NCBI GenBank assembly: GCA_030425395.1
Contig: JAUIAS010000025.1
Location: forward strand, 1-47,788
From: Alphaproteobacteria bacterium
GTDB lineage: Bacteria > Pseudomonadota > Alphaproteobacteria > Rhodobacterales > Rhodobacteraceae
Length of the DNA stretch: 47,788 nt
Direction: 5' to 3'
The notes under the pieces were generated by a model. The model did not search any database. It was given only the letters and a program-made list of their open reading frames with translations, and was not told where the DNA came from. Positions 1 to 8,394 of this stretch are shown piece by piece; within the stretch, counting starts at the first letter, position 1, and each line of letters starts with the position of its first letter. Position numbers and translations under genes: made by a program.

Positions 1-113
1 TCATGTTCGGCAGGCTGAAGGATTGGCGGCGTGTGGCGACACGATACGACAGGTGTCCGAAAGTGTTCCTATCAGCCATCGCGCTTGCTGCACTCGTCAT
101 TTACTGGCTATGA
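1..113 (+). pseudogene. IS5-family transposase, 3' end only
   Basis: Reading from base 3, the window opens inside the last 36 codons of a transposase, ending at TGA 111-113. The visible residues include RLKDWRRVATRYDR and end in FLSAIALAALVIYWL, the characteristic C-terminus of IS5-family (IS427-like) DDE transposases. The rest of the gene lies to the left of the window, so whether it is intact cannot be judged. It is typed as pseudogene only because it is partial here. It has no functional link to the flagellar genes. Confidence 0.85.
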
Positions 114-126
114 GTCCTGACCCTAG
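1..126 (+). mobile_element. right end of an IS5-family insertion sequence
   Basis: After the transposase stop there are about ten bases (GAGTCCTGACC, 112-122) that look like the terminal inverted repeat of an IS427-group element. CTAG follows (123-126), consistent with the TA/CTAG-type target duplication of that group. The exact end is inferred, because the other terminus is outside the window. Confidence 0.6.
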
Positions 127-183
127 AGATCATCGACCCCACGGCCCCAATCGACAAACCCCGGAACGCCATGCGCTCTGGGG

Positions 184-220
184 TAAAACGCTTTGCGCCC
201 TGCCGTGGGGGCAGGGCGCA
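184..220 (-). terminator. rho-independent terminator of the response-regulator gene
   Basis: A perfect 11-bp stem (194-204 with 210-220) closes a 5-base loop. On the minus strand it is followed by a short T-rich run (184-193). It lies 41 bases past the stop codon of the minus-strand response regulator and so ends that transcript before the IS5 remnant. Confidence 0.75.
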
Positions 221-261
221 GGATTCATCAATTCAAAAGAGGACGCGCGGGAAGCCGCCCA

Positions 262-873
262 TCACAGGATGGAAAGCTCCCGGCTGATCATTGCTGCATG
301 GGCGCGGTTGCGGGCCCCCAGTTTCTTGCAGATCGAGCGCATGCGCATCTTGACCGTCACTTCGGTGCAGCTCATGTCGCGGGCGATTTCCTTGTTGGTC
401 ATCCCGTCCGCCGCCAGTCTGAGAACGAACAGTTCCTTTTCGTTCAGATCCGCGCCGGTGCCGCCCTGGGCTTCGTTGTTGCTGACCACATCGTTCATCG
501 GCACAAACACTTGGCCAGACATGATAAGCTGAATCACACTGCTCAGCGATTGCAGAGGCATCGTCTTGGGAATCAAGCCCTTGACGCCGAATTCAAGCGA
601 GCTGTTGAGAAAGTGGCGATCAACCATACCAGTGAAGAGCACGACCTTACCGGTCTTTGCCTTGTCCACGATGGATTTCACGCTCTCAAGGCCGACCATA
701 CCCGGCATCTTGAGATCAAGAAGCACAATATCAATATCAGGGTCTTTATCGAGCTCAGCCGCCGCCTGATGGTAGTTTTCCACCGTCGTCACATCGAAAC
801 CACCCTGCGCCGCAAGCATGGAGCCAACCGCTTCTGCAAGCAGTTTATGATCATCCGCGATAAGAAGTTTCAC
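262..873 (-). CDS. NarL/FixJ-type response regulator (REC + LuxR HTH)
   Basis: 203-residue DNA-binding response regulator. The receiver domain (about 1-118) has the acidic pair D7/D8, phospho-acceptor D53 in VLLDLKMPG, T81 and K103. A LuxR-type helix-turn-helix fills about 140-203 (LNEKELFVLRLAADGMTNKEIA). No kinase is adjacent, so its input is unknown. It lies downstream of the flagellar superoperon on the same strand, 260 bases past the last small gene, and has its own terminator. It is therefore probably a separate unit that may regulate motility or biofilm genes; that role is inferred from position only. The family call is firm, but the specific name is not recognised. Confidence 0.9.
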   Translation of the reverse strand: MKLLIADDHKLLAEAVGSMLAAQGGFDVTTVENYHQAAAELDKDPDIDIVLLDLKMPGMVGLESVKSIVDKAKTGKVVLFTGMVDRHFLNSSLEFGVKGLIPKTMPLQSLSSVIQLIMSGQVFVPMNDVVSNNEAQGGTGADLNEKELFVLRLAADGMTNKEIARDMSCTEVTVKMRMRSICKKLGARNRAHAAMISRELSIL

Positions 874-1133
874 TGTCTATTCTGCCTTGTCTTTACCTGT
901 CCGGGGCGCACCCGCGTAAGGTATTGTATCATTTCTAGGTCACGTCTGACACCCGCAGCCACAACAAAGCTGCACGCATATCCTCGGACGATGTAGCCTC
1001 TACGATTGGAAATAGGCCCACACACTTTTGTGCATCATCGGTTTTTCCTCCAGCCTTCGCAAGTCCACGAAAGCGGTAGTGATGATATTAAGGATATTTG
1101 GGATCATCTTTAGATACCGCGCAACGGCGACGA

Positions 1134-1334
1134 TCATTCCCCTTTGAGACGGCTCAACGCACTGGATATCGGAATCCGGAAAGCGCCGGCGAGACAAGCA
1201 ACAGCACATACATAAATAACGATGGCCTTGCCCGGATCGGCTTGGCCTGCCTCAGACAAGAGCCAAAGGCCAACGCCACCAAAACAAAAACTTGAAATGA
1301 TCGCACCAGAGGTAACTGGAGATTTATGGGTCAT
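1134..1334 (-). CDS. small two-helix membrane protein coupled to flhB
   Basis: 66 residues with two hydrophobic segments (about 10-27 and 36-52) separated by an acidic loop, and a basic C-terminus (SRLKGE). Its ATG (1332-1334) overlaps the flhB stop codon as ATGA, so translation is very probably coupled to flhB. I do not recognise the family. Its place at the end of the export-gate genes suggests an accessory part of the flagellar export apparatus or basal body, but nothing in the sequence proves this. A clear terminator is not visible after it. The overlapping frame at 1000-1209 lacks protein-like character. Confidence 0.65.
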   Translation of the reverse strand: MTHKSPVTSGAIISSFCFGGVGLWLLSEAGQADPGKAIVIYVCAVACLAGAFRIPISSALSRLKGE

Positions 1335-2488
1335 GTCTGTCTTTCCTTGTACAATTTACGGCCATACGCGTCAAAGGCCACGTCTTTGGGAACGTCGATG
1401 TCGGGGAATGGGTCGGGTTGGCCTTGTTCCAGGCGCCATACGTGGGCAAGGATGGCCGCAACCGCGATAAACAGTTGTTCAGAGATACGCTGACCAATCT
1501 CACCCGTATAAAACAGGGCTCGCGCCAACGGCGGCACGTTCAGGATGATGACCCCGGCCTTCTTGCCGCGTTTTATCACATTCTTGGCCATCGGACCGCG
1601 CCCCATGGCAACGATAATCGGCGCATCGTTTTCTTCGGGGTCATAGCGCAGCGCCACAGCGAAATGGGTCGGGTTGGTGATAATCGCATTGGCCGTGGGC
1701 ACATCATCAAGCGCCTTGCGCTCAGCAGCGCGCCGCGAAGCTTCCATCTGGCGTCGCCTGATCTGGCCTTTGACTTCCGGCGACCCTTCGGATTCCTTCA
1801 TCTCGTCTTTGATCTCTTGACGGGACATGCGCAGCTGCTTGGTGTGGGAATGAAGTTGAAATCCAAAGTCGATGGCAGCAATCACCAGCAAGCCAACCAG
1901 AATCCCCGAAAACACCTGTTTGGACGCGTGCCCAAGCAGCGCGATACCGTCGCCGGAGGTCAGCGTCGCAGCGCTGGTCAGCATTGGCATCAATGGCCAA
2001 AGCATCACCAGCCCCGCCCCCAGAAGCAATACGACCTTGAGAACGGATTTGACCAGATTCATGCCCGCCTGCGCCGAAACCATCCGCTTGATCCCTTCCA
2101 ACGGATTGATCTTGTTCGGTTTGAACGATGCCGCCTTCATCGAAAAGTTGATCCCGCCCATCGCGGCCTGACTGATCAGAATCACGACCATGATCGGGAT
2201 GCCAACGGCAAGCCCGGTGATGAACAACCATTCAAACAGATCAAAGCTCCGTTCAATCAACAACGCCTCGCCCATTGACTGGCGATCGAAGCGGAACCCG
2301 TGCGCCCACAGCCCGACGACATGCGGAAGAAACATCGCACCCGCAAACAACAGGATCAGCCCGAACCCGAAGGTCGTAAAGACAAACACCTCTTGCGAGG
2401 TGACAACCTGCCCTTCCTTGCGCGCGTCTTCGCGTTTCTTGGGGGTCGGCTCTTCTGTCTTTTCCTGGCCGTCGTCACCTTCTGCCAT
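1331..2488 (-). CDS. flhB: flagellar export switch protein FlhB
   Basis: Inner-membrane component of the flagellar type III export gate that switches substrate class from rod/hook to filament. The N-terminus has the typical EKTEEPTPKK sequence, four membrane segments follow (about 35-60, 85-110, 145-175, 190-210), and the cytoplasmic domain carries the self-cleavage motif NPTH (272-275). Length 385 residues is normal. The start at 2488 (MAEGDD) overlaps the fliR stop by 14 bases. An upstream in-frame start would add nine non-conserved residues. Last of the fliOPQR-flhB export set. Confidence 0.96.
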   Translation of the reverse strand: MAEGDDGQEKTEEPTPKKREDARKEGQVVTSQEVFVFTTFGFGLILLFAGAMFLPHVVGLWAHGFRFDRQSMGEALLIERSFDLFEWLFITGLAVGIPIMVVILISQAAMGGINFSMKAASFKPNKINPLEGIKRMVSAQAGMNLVKSVLKVVLLLGAGLVMLWPLMPMLTSAATLTSGDGIALLGHASKQVFSGILVGLLVIAAIDFGFQLHSHTKQLRMSRQEIKDEMKESEGSPEVKGQIRRRQMEASRRAAERKALDDVPTANAIITNPTHFAVALRYDPEENDAPIIVAMGRGPMAKNVIKRGKKAGVIILNVPPLARALFYTGEIGQRISEQLFIAVAAILAHVWRLEQGQPDPFPDIDVPKDVAFDAYGRKLYKERQT

Positions 2489-3305
2489 CTGGTCCTGCCT
2501 GCTCCAACATCTCAAACAGGGTATGCAAAGAGTGTGCCACCAGATCAGACAACGCAGAGGCGATCACCGGCACTGTCAGGAAGAGCAGAATAATCGTGGC
2601 CGTCATCGTTAAAGGAAATCCAAACGCAAAGATATTGAGCTGCGGTGCCGACCGTGTAATCGCACCGATCACCCCATTGATAAGCAACAAGACCGCCACC
2701 ACAGGCATCATCAGGCTGGCCGAGGTGGAGAACATCACGCCTGCCGATTCAAGAATGGTTCCTGTCAGCGCCTGCGGCGACAGCCCTCCCCCGGCCGGGA
2801 TCACCCTGTAGCTTTCAATCAGAATGCCAATCGCTGCGAGATGACCGTCCTCGACCACAAAAATCACCAGCAGGAAGAGAAGGAAAAACTGACCGATCAC
2901 CGGCGATTGTGAGCCTGTCGAAGGATCGACCTGCGCGGCAAGCCCAAGACCAGCGGTATTCGCGATCCTATCGCCTGCGATGATCGCCGCCGCGAACAGG
3001 ACTTGCATCAACACTCCCGCCGACAGCCCGATGGCAAGCTCTGACAACACCATTGGCACTGCCCCCATTCCGGACAAACTGTCTGGTGACGGCATCGGGA
3101 CGGTCAGCACAACCGGCACCGCCAGCATCACCGAAATGATGATGCGCACCGGCAGAGGGATGAACCGCGCCGCGAACAATGGGGCCGACAGAACAAATCC
3201 CCCAATCCGCAACATGGAAAACAAGAACTGCAAGGCAAAGCCTGTCAGTTCTGTCAATTCCAGGCCCGGGATACCGGACGCGGACGGGGCAAGCTCGGGC
3301 AGCAT
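2475..3305 (-). CDS. fliR: flagellar export gate protein FliR
   Basis: 276-residue polytopic membrane protein of the FliPQR export gate. Several long hydrophobic helices and the family pattern around RIGGFVLSAPLFAARFIPLPVR (continuous in the protein at about 32-53) support the call. The ATG at 3305 is one base after the fliQ stop (TGA-C-ATG). A start further upstream would overlap fliQ heavily and lacks family support. The 3' end overlaps flhB. No anomalies seen. Confidence 0.95.
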   Translation of the reverse strand: MLPELAPSASGIPGLELTELTGFALQFLFSMLRIGGFVLSAPLFAARFIPLPVRIIISVMLAVPVVLTVPMPSPDSLSGMGAVPMVLSELAIGLSAGVLMQVLFAAAIIAGDRIANTAGLGLAAQVDPSTGSQSPVIGQFFLLFLLVIFVVEDGHLAAIGILIESYRVIPAGGGLSPQALTGTILESAGVMFSTSASLMMPVVAVLLLINGVIGAITRSAPQLNIFAFGFPLTMTATIILLFLTVPVIASALSDLVAHSLHTLFEMLEQAGPDGRR

Positions 3306-3306
3306 G

Positions 3307-3573
3307 TCAACGCATCGTCGCGATGGTCTCAAAGACCAATTCGAAATGCTGAACAAGCTGGGTCAGCATAAACCCGGACACCAACGCCATGGTCAGAAGG
3401 ACAATCGCCAGCTTTGGCACAAAGCTCAGTGTCGCTTCGTTGATTGACGTGGCCGCCTGAAGGATACCGATGACCAAACCAACCGCCAACGCCACCAACA
3501 GCGACGGACCGGCTGTCAGCAAGATATTCCAATACGCGATCTGGAGGTGTTCCACATTGGCATCAAAGTCCAT
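3307..3573 (-). CDS. fliQ: flagellar export gate protein FliQ
   Basis: 88-residue protein with two transmembrane helices (about 17-40 and 53-75), the standard size and topology of FliQ, which assembles with FliP and FliR into the export gate. Its ATG shares one base with the fliP stop (TGATG at 3571-3575). A GTG one codon upstream (3576) is an alternative start. Confidence 0.95.
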   Translation of the reverse strand: MDFDANVEHLQIAYWNILLTAGPSLLVALAVGLVIGILQAATSINEATLSFVPKLAIVLLTMALVSGFMLTQLVQHFELVFETIATMR

Positions 3574-4319
3574 CACACACCCCCAAAGAAGCTGCTGGCC
3601 AGCGACCCCATGGTCAACGCCCAGCCATCCACAAGCACAAAAAGCAACAGCTTGAACGGCAGCGAGACAATCATCGGCGACAGCATCATCATCCCCAACG
3701 CCATCAGGATCGACGCAATTACCATGTCGATCACAAGAAACGGCAGGAACAACAGAAATCCGATCTGGAACGCGGTCTTCAGCTCAGACGTGATGAACGC
3801 AGGAAGCAGAACCGAAACGGGCACATCGGCGGTGTCATCATACGGGCCATTGCCGGATAATTCGGTGAACATCAGCAGATCATTCTGCCGGGTATTGGCC
3901 AGCATGAAGGCAGACAAATCACCCCACGCACCGGCAACCGCTTCTTCCGGTGCCAGTTCACCATCCAGATAGGGCGACACCGAAGTGTCATATATTTGTG
4001 TCAGGACCGGCTGCATCACGAACAGGGACAGAAAGAGCGCGATGGCCACCAAGACCTGATTGGGCGGGGTTTGCTGCGTTCCAAGGGCCTGGCGCAGGAT
4101 GGACAGGACGATAATGATGCGGGTAAAGGCACTCATCCCCAGAACAATCGACGGCAAAACCGTCAGGATCGTCATCAGCGCCAGAATTTGCAGCGAAAGG
4201 GAATAGGTAGTGCCGTCCTCGCCACCCGACAAGGTAAGCGCGGGCAACCCTTGTTCTTGCGCGGCACCAGCAACCGGCAGCAGCATCAAAGCCACCGCAA
4301 TCGCACTCAATCGGGTCAT
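3573..4319 (-). CDS. fliP: flagellar export gate protein FliP
   Basis: 248 residues. A cleavable signal peptide (about 1-20, ending AGAA) precedes four transmembrane helices, as in the FliP family. The strongly conserved block around SAFTRIIIVLSILRQALG and TPPNQVLVAIALFLS is present. It forms the pentameric core of the export gate. The ATG overlaps the fliO stop as ATGA (4316-4319). Confidence 0.97.
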   Translation of the reverse strand: MTRLSAIAVALMLLPVAGAAQEQGLPALTLSGGEDGTTYSLSLQILALMTILTVLPSIVLGMSAFTRIIIVLSILRQALGTQQTPPNQVLVAIALFLSLFVMQPVLTQIYDTSVSPYLDGELAPEEAVAGAWGDLSAFMLANTRQNDLLMFTELSGNGPYDDTADVPVSVLLPAFITSELKTAFQIGFLLFLPFLVIDMVIASILMALGMMMLSPMIVSLPFKLLLFVLVDGWALTMGSLASSFFGGV

Positions 4320-4597
4320 TGTGCCACCTCCGTTCCCACAGACGTGGAACCGAGATCAAGCATCGACGTGCCGCCCTTGCGGCCAAGCACAACAAGAACC
4401 GACCGTCCGTCCAGATCGAGCACAACAGCTCGGCCATCTTGTCCCAGCATCTGGGATGAAACGATCTTGAGCCGTGGCTGCGTCACGCCAGGCAGGTGCC
4501 CTGACCCGCGCGCCAGTCGCACAAAAACAAGCACAAGAGCCAATGCGCCAAGGAAAGCGGCGATGATCAGGATGCGTTCAAGCGTTGCGATTTCCAC
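4316..4597 (-). CDS. fliO: flagellar biosynthesis protein FliO
   Basis: Short single-pass membrane protein that helps FliP assembly. One transmembrane helix near the N-terminus is followed by a cytoplasmic beta-rich domain (RLKIVSSQMLGQDGRAVVLD). I place the start at GTG 4597 (93 residues), with AGAGG about eight bases upstream, because an ATG at 4636 falls inside a strong sigma-54 promoter (4637-4651) and could not be on that transcript. Read-through mRNA from fliN could still use 4636 (106 residues). The FliO call rests on size, topology and its place between fliN and fliP. Confidence 0.85.
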   Translation of the reverse strand: MEIATLERILIIAAFLGALALVLVFVRLARGSGHLPGVTQPRLKIVSSQMLGQDGRAVVLDLDGRSVLVVLGRKGGTSMLDLGSTSVGTEVAQ

Positions 4598-4636
4598 AGG
4601 GACAGCCTCTCGTTGCGTTCTCTTGCAACGAGACAT

Positions 4637-4651
4637 GCACCTTTCGTGCCA
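4637..4651 (-). promoter_or_regulatory. internal sigma-54 (-24/-12) promoter for fliO-flhB
   Basis: Minus-strand TGGCACGAAAGGTGC has the invariant GG-N10-GC spacing and a full -24 box. The expected transcription start is near 4625, 28 bases before the GTG proposed for fliO. It lies in the 26-65 base fliN-fliO interval, so it would give the export-gate genes a second supply of transcript. Confidence 0.75.
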
Positions 4652-4662
4652 ACCCTGAGATG

Positions 4663-4962
4663 TCAGACGCTTTCGAAGCGGGCCTTGGGGTCAACGATGT
4701 CGCCAAAGCGGATGCCGAACTTTTCGCCGACCACGACAACTTCGCCCTTTGCGATGGGTGTGCCATTGACAAGGATATCCAGCGGATCCCCCGCCATCCG
4801 ATCCAGTTCAACCACCGACCCTTCGTTCAGACGCAGCAAATCCTGCAAGGTGATCTGGGTGCGCCCGACTTCCACGGTCATGGCAACCTTGACGTTGCCA
4901 AGCATCCCAAGGCCCAGCGGGCCGGAGCCGTCTTCTTCGATATTCTGAGGCACATCATTCAT
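4663..4962 (-). CDS. fliN: flagellar motor switch protein FliN
   Basis: 99-residue C-ring protein. The SpoA/FliN domain occupies about 22-95, with the family pattern VKVAMTVEVGRTQITLQDLL and GEVVVVGEKFGIRF. It binds CheY-P together with FliM and helps dock the FliH-FliI export complex. It is 15 bases downstream of fliM. A poor sigma-54-like match inside the gene was rejected. Confidence 0.95.
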   Translation of the reverse strand: MNDVPQNIEEDGSGPLGLGMLGNVKVAMTVEVGRTQITLQDLLRLNEGSVVELDRMAGDPLDILVNGTPIAKGEVVVVGEKFGIRFGDIVDPKARFESV

Positions 4963-4977
4963 GGCCGGGTTCCTTCT

Positions 4978-5943
4978 TTATGGTGAAACGCGTCGCTTGA
5001 GTTGCAGCGCCGCCTGCCCGTTTTGTTCTCCGGTCGCGGCATCGAACAACGGCTGGCCCTCAACCAAAAGCTGCGGGCTGGGGTTGAGATCCACAGGGAC
5101 AACCATCCCCGATTTCAGCCCGGCCAACGCCGCAAGCGGCACGTTCGGCCGCGCCAGACGCGCGGTCACATCGAGCGGCACAGCCATCACCGCTGTCCTG
5201 AGCCGTTCCCGCCATGTCAGATCGTCATCGACAAGGTCCGACTGCATCCGCGATCGCAATTGCGCGGCAATCGGTTTGAGAGACTGCAAAGGATAAAGAA
5301 TATCCAGCCTCGCCGGATCGGTATCGGGCAATTGCACGATGAACGAACAGTTCACGACAAGATCGTCGCGATCCACAAACGTCGCAAACTGAAGATTTTC
5401 CTCGTGGCTGATCTGTTGAAAGCTCAGCGTGGTCAAGTCACGCCACGCCGACTCAAGCGCGCGGTTCAACCCTTCGGTAACAAGCTGAATGACCCGGTTT
5501 TCCGTAGCGGTGAATTCCGAACGCGTGGTTGGAAGATAGGAAATCGCGCCACCGTAATAGGCATCCGTCAGCAGAGAAACCAAAGCCGGAGGCAACATGA
5601 TCATCTGCGTGCCGCGCAGTTCATCCACCCGACTGATCGTCAAGCTGACGAAGTTCTCAAGTTCATCGCAATAGCTGCTGAATGTTTTAACCTCGGGCGG
5701 AAATGACGATATCCGGGGATGCATCCGCAGGAATGGCAAGAAAGCGGATCGTGCAATCCGGCAGAAACGTTCGTTGATCATGCGCAGACCGTAATAGTCC
5801 CCCATGATCGACAGGTTATCGCTGCCAAATTTATAGGGCTTGGCATCGCTGGCATCGGTGCCGCTATCGCTGCTGCCCATATCCAGAAGGTCGTCGACAA
5901 GCGCCGCGACCTCGTTACTGGAAAGCTTGTGAGACTGGATCAT
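4978..5943 (-). CDS. fliM: flagellar motor switch protein FliM
   Basis: 321 residues: an N-terminal CheY-binding stretch (about 1-15, less conserved than the enterobacterial form), a CheC-like middle domain (about 50-230) and a C-terminal SpoA domain (about 240-315). It forms the C-ring, receives CheY-P and sets rotation. It starts nine bases after the fliL stop. The neighbouring chemotaxis operon encodes a CheY that could act here. Family assignment rests on order, length and the middle-domain pattern (GDYYGLRMINERFCRIARS). Confidence 0.92.
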   Translation of the reverse strand: MIQSHKLSSNEVAALVDDLLDMGSSDSGTDASDAKPYKFGSDNLSIMGDYYGLRMINERFCRIARSAFLPFLRMHPRISSFPPEVKTFSSYCDELENFVSLTISRVDELRGTQMIMLPPALVSLLTDAYYGGAISYLPTTRSEFTATENRVIQLVTEGLNRALESAWRDLTTLSFQQISHEENLQFATFVDRDDLVVNCSFIVQLPDTDPARLDILYPLQSLKPIAAQLRSRMQSDLVDDDLTWRERLRTAVMAVPLDVTARLARPNVPLAALAGLKSGMVVPVDLNPSPQLLVEGQPLFDAATGEQNGQAALQLKRRVSP

Positions 5944-5952
5944 CGCCGCACC

Positions 5953-6525
5953 TTACTGAAGCATGAATGTCGGGAAGAACACGGATTCAACGCCGCCAAA
6001 GCCTTCGAGTGCCTCAAGCCGTTTGTTGATCGAATCGCGCAAGGTGGCGGCCAGTGCTTCGCGGCCTTCAACGCCCTGAATGTCGTTCTCAGAGAAACCG
6101 CTCAGAACCGCCAGCATATCGGATCGCAGGGCCATTTCATGGGCAACGATATTGTCAATCACGGTCTGATCATACTGCGTGGACACCCCGATCCCGATTT
6201 GCAGGAACCGACGACCATCGCGCAGATTGGTTGTCAGGGCTTCGGGAAATTCGTGGTAATTGGTCTGGAAGGCCGGTGTCTCGGGAATATCCTTCGGGAC
6301 GCGCTTGGGCCCCTGATCTTCGGCATCGGCCTGCTGGGATTCGGTCTCTTTCTCGATCAGTTTCAGCACTTCCTGCGACGGCGACAAACGTTCGCCCGCG
6401 AAATAGAGGCCGGCGCCAAATCCACCGCCACCCAAAATTGCTGCAAAAATCACGCCTTTGAACAGCTTTTTCAGAAAGCCGCCGCCGGATTGTCCACCGA
6501 TATCGGGTGCTGTCATGTCAGCCAT
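5953..6525 (-). CDS. fliL: flagellar basal-body protein FliL
   Basis: 190 residues: a short cytoplasmic tail, one transmembrane helix (about 24-46), an acidic linker, then the periplasmic FliL domain ending in VFFPTFMLQ, as the family does. FliL rings surround stators and support torque. It lies seven bases after fliK. A second FliL-like gene is present at 26741-27262. Confidence 0.93.
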   Translation of the reverse strand: MADMTAPDIGGQSGGGFLKKLFKGVIFAAILGGGGFGAGLYFAGERLSPSQEVLKLIEKETESQQADAEDQGPKRVPKDIPETPAFQTNYHEFPEALTTNLRDGRRFLQIGIGVSTQYDQTVIDNIVAHEMALRSDMLAVLSGFSENDIQGVEGREALAATLRDSINKRLEALEGFGGVESVFFPTFMLQ

Positions 6526-6532
6526 ATCTTGT

Positions 6533-7855
6533 TCACGCCGTCACATCGACAAGCCCACTGCGCCGCACCGCGTCGGTGAGCAAGGGAGCCATCTGGGTTT
6601 CATCAATCGCGAGGGCATCACCACCCTCGCCTGGATCGCCGAACTGGCCGGAATGCCCCGCATCGCGTTGCCCGGCACTACTGCCATCGGCAGAGGTGGA
6701 CACGCTTTGCCCGCCCATTTCGATGCCGTTTCGGGCCAGAAGATCGGCAAGCCGCTGTTGGTGTTCAACGAACAGCTTGGCCGCTTCCGGGGATTCTGTG
6801 ACGATGGCCACGTTGGCGACACCGTCCACGATTTCCATACGCACCTGAACCGCGCCCAATCGTTCAGGCGTCAGCGCAATGGTCAGCTTTTCACCATCCT
6901 TCATGGGCAGACCCTGCACAGTTTGCACAAAGGTTTCCGGCCATTCCGGCCGCGCCGTGGACACGGGTGGCGGCGGTGGGGCGATTGGTGCCCGCGCCGC
7001 ATCGGGCGCCGGCTGGGCGGTTGAACCAACAGGCAGGCCGGACGCCTCAACATCAGGATCGGCACCGGAATTTGGCGCAGCCATCGCTTCGACCTTGACG
7101 CGGAATGCGCTGGCGTCATTGCTCAGATCGGCGAACGTCTGCGGCGTCGATTGCAAGTTTGCGCCGGGCTGTGCTGTCAGCGGTGGCCCTGTCTGGATGG
7201 AGACAGGTTGATCAGGTCCCGGGTTTGCCGAGGATACCGTCGCCGCGCGTTTGGCCACGGCGGGTGCCTGGCTGGCCATCGTGGGCAAGCTGACCAGCAC
7301 ATCCGGCCAAAGCGCACCGAGCTCTTCAGTGCCTTGTTCATCGGTGATCACATTGGGTGTCGGGTCCTGCCCATCGGCAGGACCCGATCCCGCTGCGGCC
7401 AGATCCAAAGTGCCGGGGGCTGGCACGATCTCTGGCGCAACGAACTGAATATCTGTCAACGTCTCATCAGACCCCTCTGGCGCCGATATCAAAGGAAGTG
7501 CCAACGCGCCGGTCGCTTGCTCCGACCCAGACAAGGCGTCATCCACGAGATCGACAGCATCCTGAGCGCCCGACCCGATCCCTGCCAAATCGGACAGGAA
7601 CGTGCCCAGACCTGCCACGGGATCGCCCGATGCATCATCAGAAAGACCGGAAATTGACGCGGGCAAGGCGGGGGTAAGGGAAACCTTGGCTGGCATCATT
7701 TCCGCATGCGAAACAGGTGCCCCGGAACCACCAACCGTCTCAGCGTTCAAGATCGCGGCGAAATCCTTGTCTGTTCCCACATCAGGGGAAGCAATAACAG
7801 ACACCGGCATCTTGCCGGTCGGGGGCAACATATCTGCGATAGAGTTCTGAATCAT
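6533..7855 (-). CDS. fliK: flagellar hook-length control protein FliK
   Basis: 440 residues. The first about 300 are low-complexity and rich in Ala, Pro, Ser and Asp, as expected for the extended ruler. The conserved Flg_hook domain (about 305-395; LTIALTPERLGAVQVRME) interacts with FlhB to switch export class. The tail is again polar. It is secreted during hook growth. A 122-base interval separates it from fliJ, the largest gap in the superoperon, but no convincing promoter was found there. Confidence 0.9.
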   Translation of the reverse strand: MIQNSIADMLPPTGKMPVSVIASPDVGTDKDFAAILNAETVGGSGAPVSHAEMMPAKVSLTPALPASISGLSDDASGDPVAGLGTFLSDLAGIGSGAQDAVDLVDDALSGSEQATGALALPLISAPEGSDETLTDIQFVAPEIVPAPGTLDLAAAGSGPADGQDPTPNVITDEQGTEELGALWPDVLVSLPTMASQAPAVAKRAATVSSANPGPDQPVSIQTGPPLTAQPGANLQSTPQTFADLSNDASAFRVKVEAMAAPNSGADPDVEASGLPVGSTAQPAPDAARAPIAPPPPPVSTARPEWPETFVQTVQGLPMKDGEKLTIALTPERLGAVQVRMEIVDGVANVAIVTESPEAAKLFVEHQQRLADLLARNGIEMGGQSVSTSADGSSAGQRDAGHSGQFGDPGEGGDALAIDETQMAPLLTDAVRRSGLVDVTA

Positions 7856-7977
7856 GGCTGGGCTGCCGTTTCTGAATGTGCCCGACGCGCCGCTGGGCCG
7901 TCGGAGGTTAAGTCCTGGTGTGATCCCGAAAGCGTTCCGGCATCACGCGAAAACAAAGTTGCAAGGATGATGCCAAC

Positions 7978-8394
7978 TCATCGACGCCGCGCCAGCCCCG
8001 AGCTGTTTGCCGCCTCCCGGCGGGCGTCCGCCTCTTCCCGAGCCATGTGACGGGCCTCGACTGCGCGGTCTTGAACCACGCGCTCTCGCTGACTTTCATT
8101 CGACAGATCCCGGCGAAGGCCATTGGCCTGCTCTTCGACCTGTGCAATGCGCGTGCGCACCTTGTCGATTTCGCTGACCAACTGTCGGCCCAGCCACATG
8201 GATCCAGAAAGCTGACCGACAGAAACCGGGCCCTTCATCGCCCCGGTTTCATCGGCCAGTTGCTGAAGTCGGGTGGACAGATCGGCAGTCACAGCAATTT
8301 CGTCTTGTTTGGTGCGCAATTCCTGCGAAATCACCGCCATTCGCTGTTGGTGCTTCTTGGCCATGACATTGAGAATGCGTTCGCGTCGCGTCAT
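7978..8394 (-). CDS. fliJ: flagellar export protein FliJ-like
   Basis: 138 residues, highly charged and predicted to be almost entirely coiled coil, as in FliJ, the central stalk of the FliI ATPase ring. Sequence identity in FliJ is low, so the call depends on length, charge pattern and its place after fliI, with which it overlaps (TAATG, 8392-8396). Confidence 0.8.
   Translation of the reverse strand: MTRRERILNVMAKKHQQRMAVISQELRTKQDEIAVTADLSTRLQQLADETGAMKGPVSVGQLSGSMWLGRQLVSEIDKVRTRIAQVEEQANGLRRDLSNESQRERVVQDRAVEARHMAREEADARREAANSSGLARRR

Noticed and set aside
193-996. Open frame opposite the response regulator
   Set aside because: Overlaps the terminator and the whole LuxR-type gene on the other strand; no coherent domains.
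1000-1209. Minus-strand frame overlapping the small membrane protein
   Set aside because: Out of frame with the coupled 66-residue gene, begins with a Cys-rich unlikely sequence and has no convincing ribosome site.
4751-4765. Second sigma-54-like match on the minus strand inside fliN
   Set aside because: GG-N10-GC spacing holds, but the -12 box is TCGC and it sits in the middle of a conserved coding region with a much better site 100 bases downstream.
7856-7977. Promoter in the fliJ-fliK gap
   Set aside because: A 122-base gap invites one, but no -24/-12 or sigma-28 pattern with correct spacing was found.
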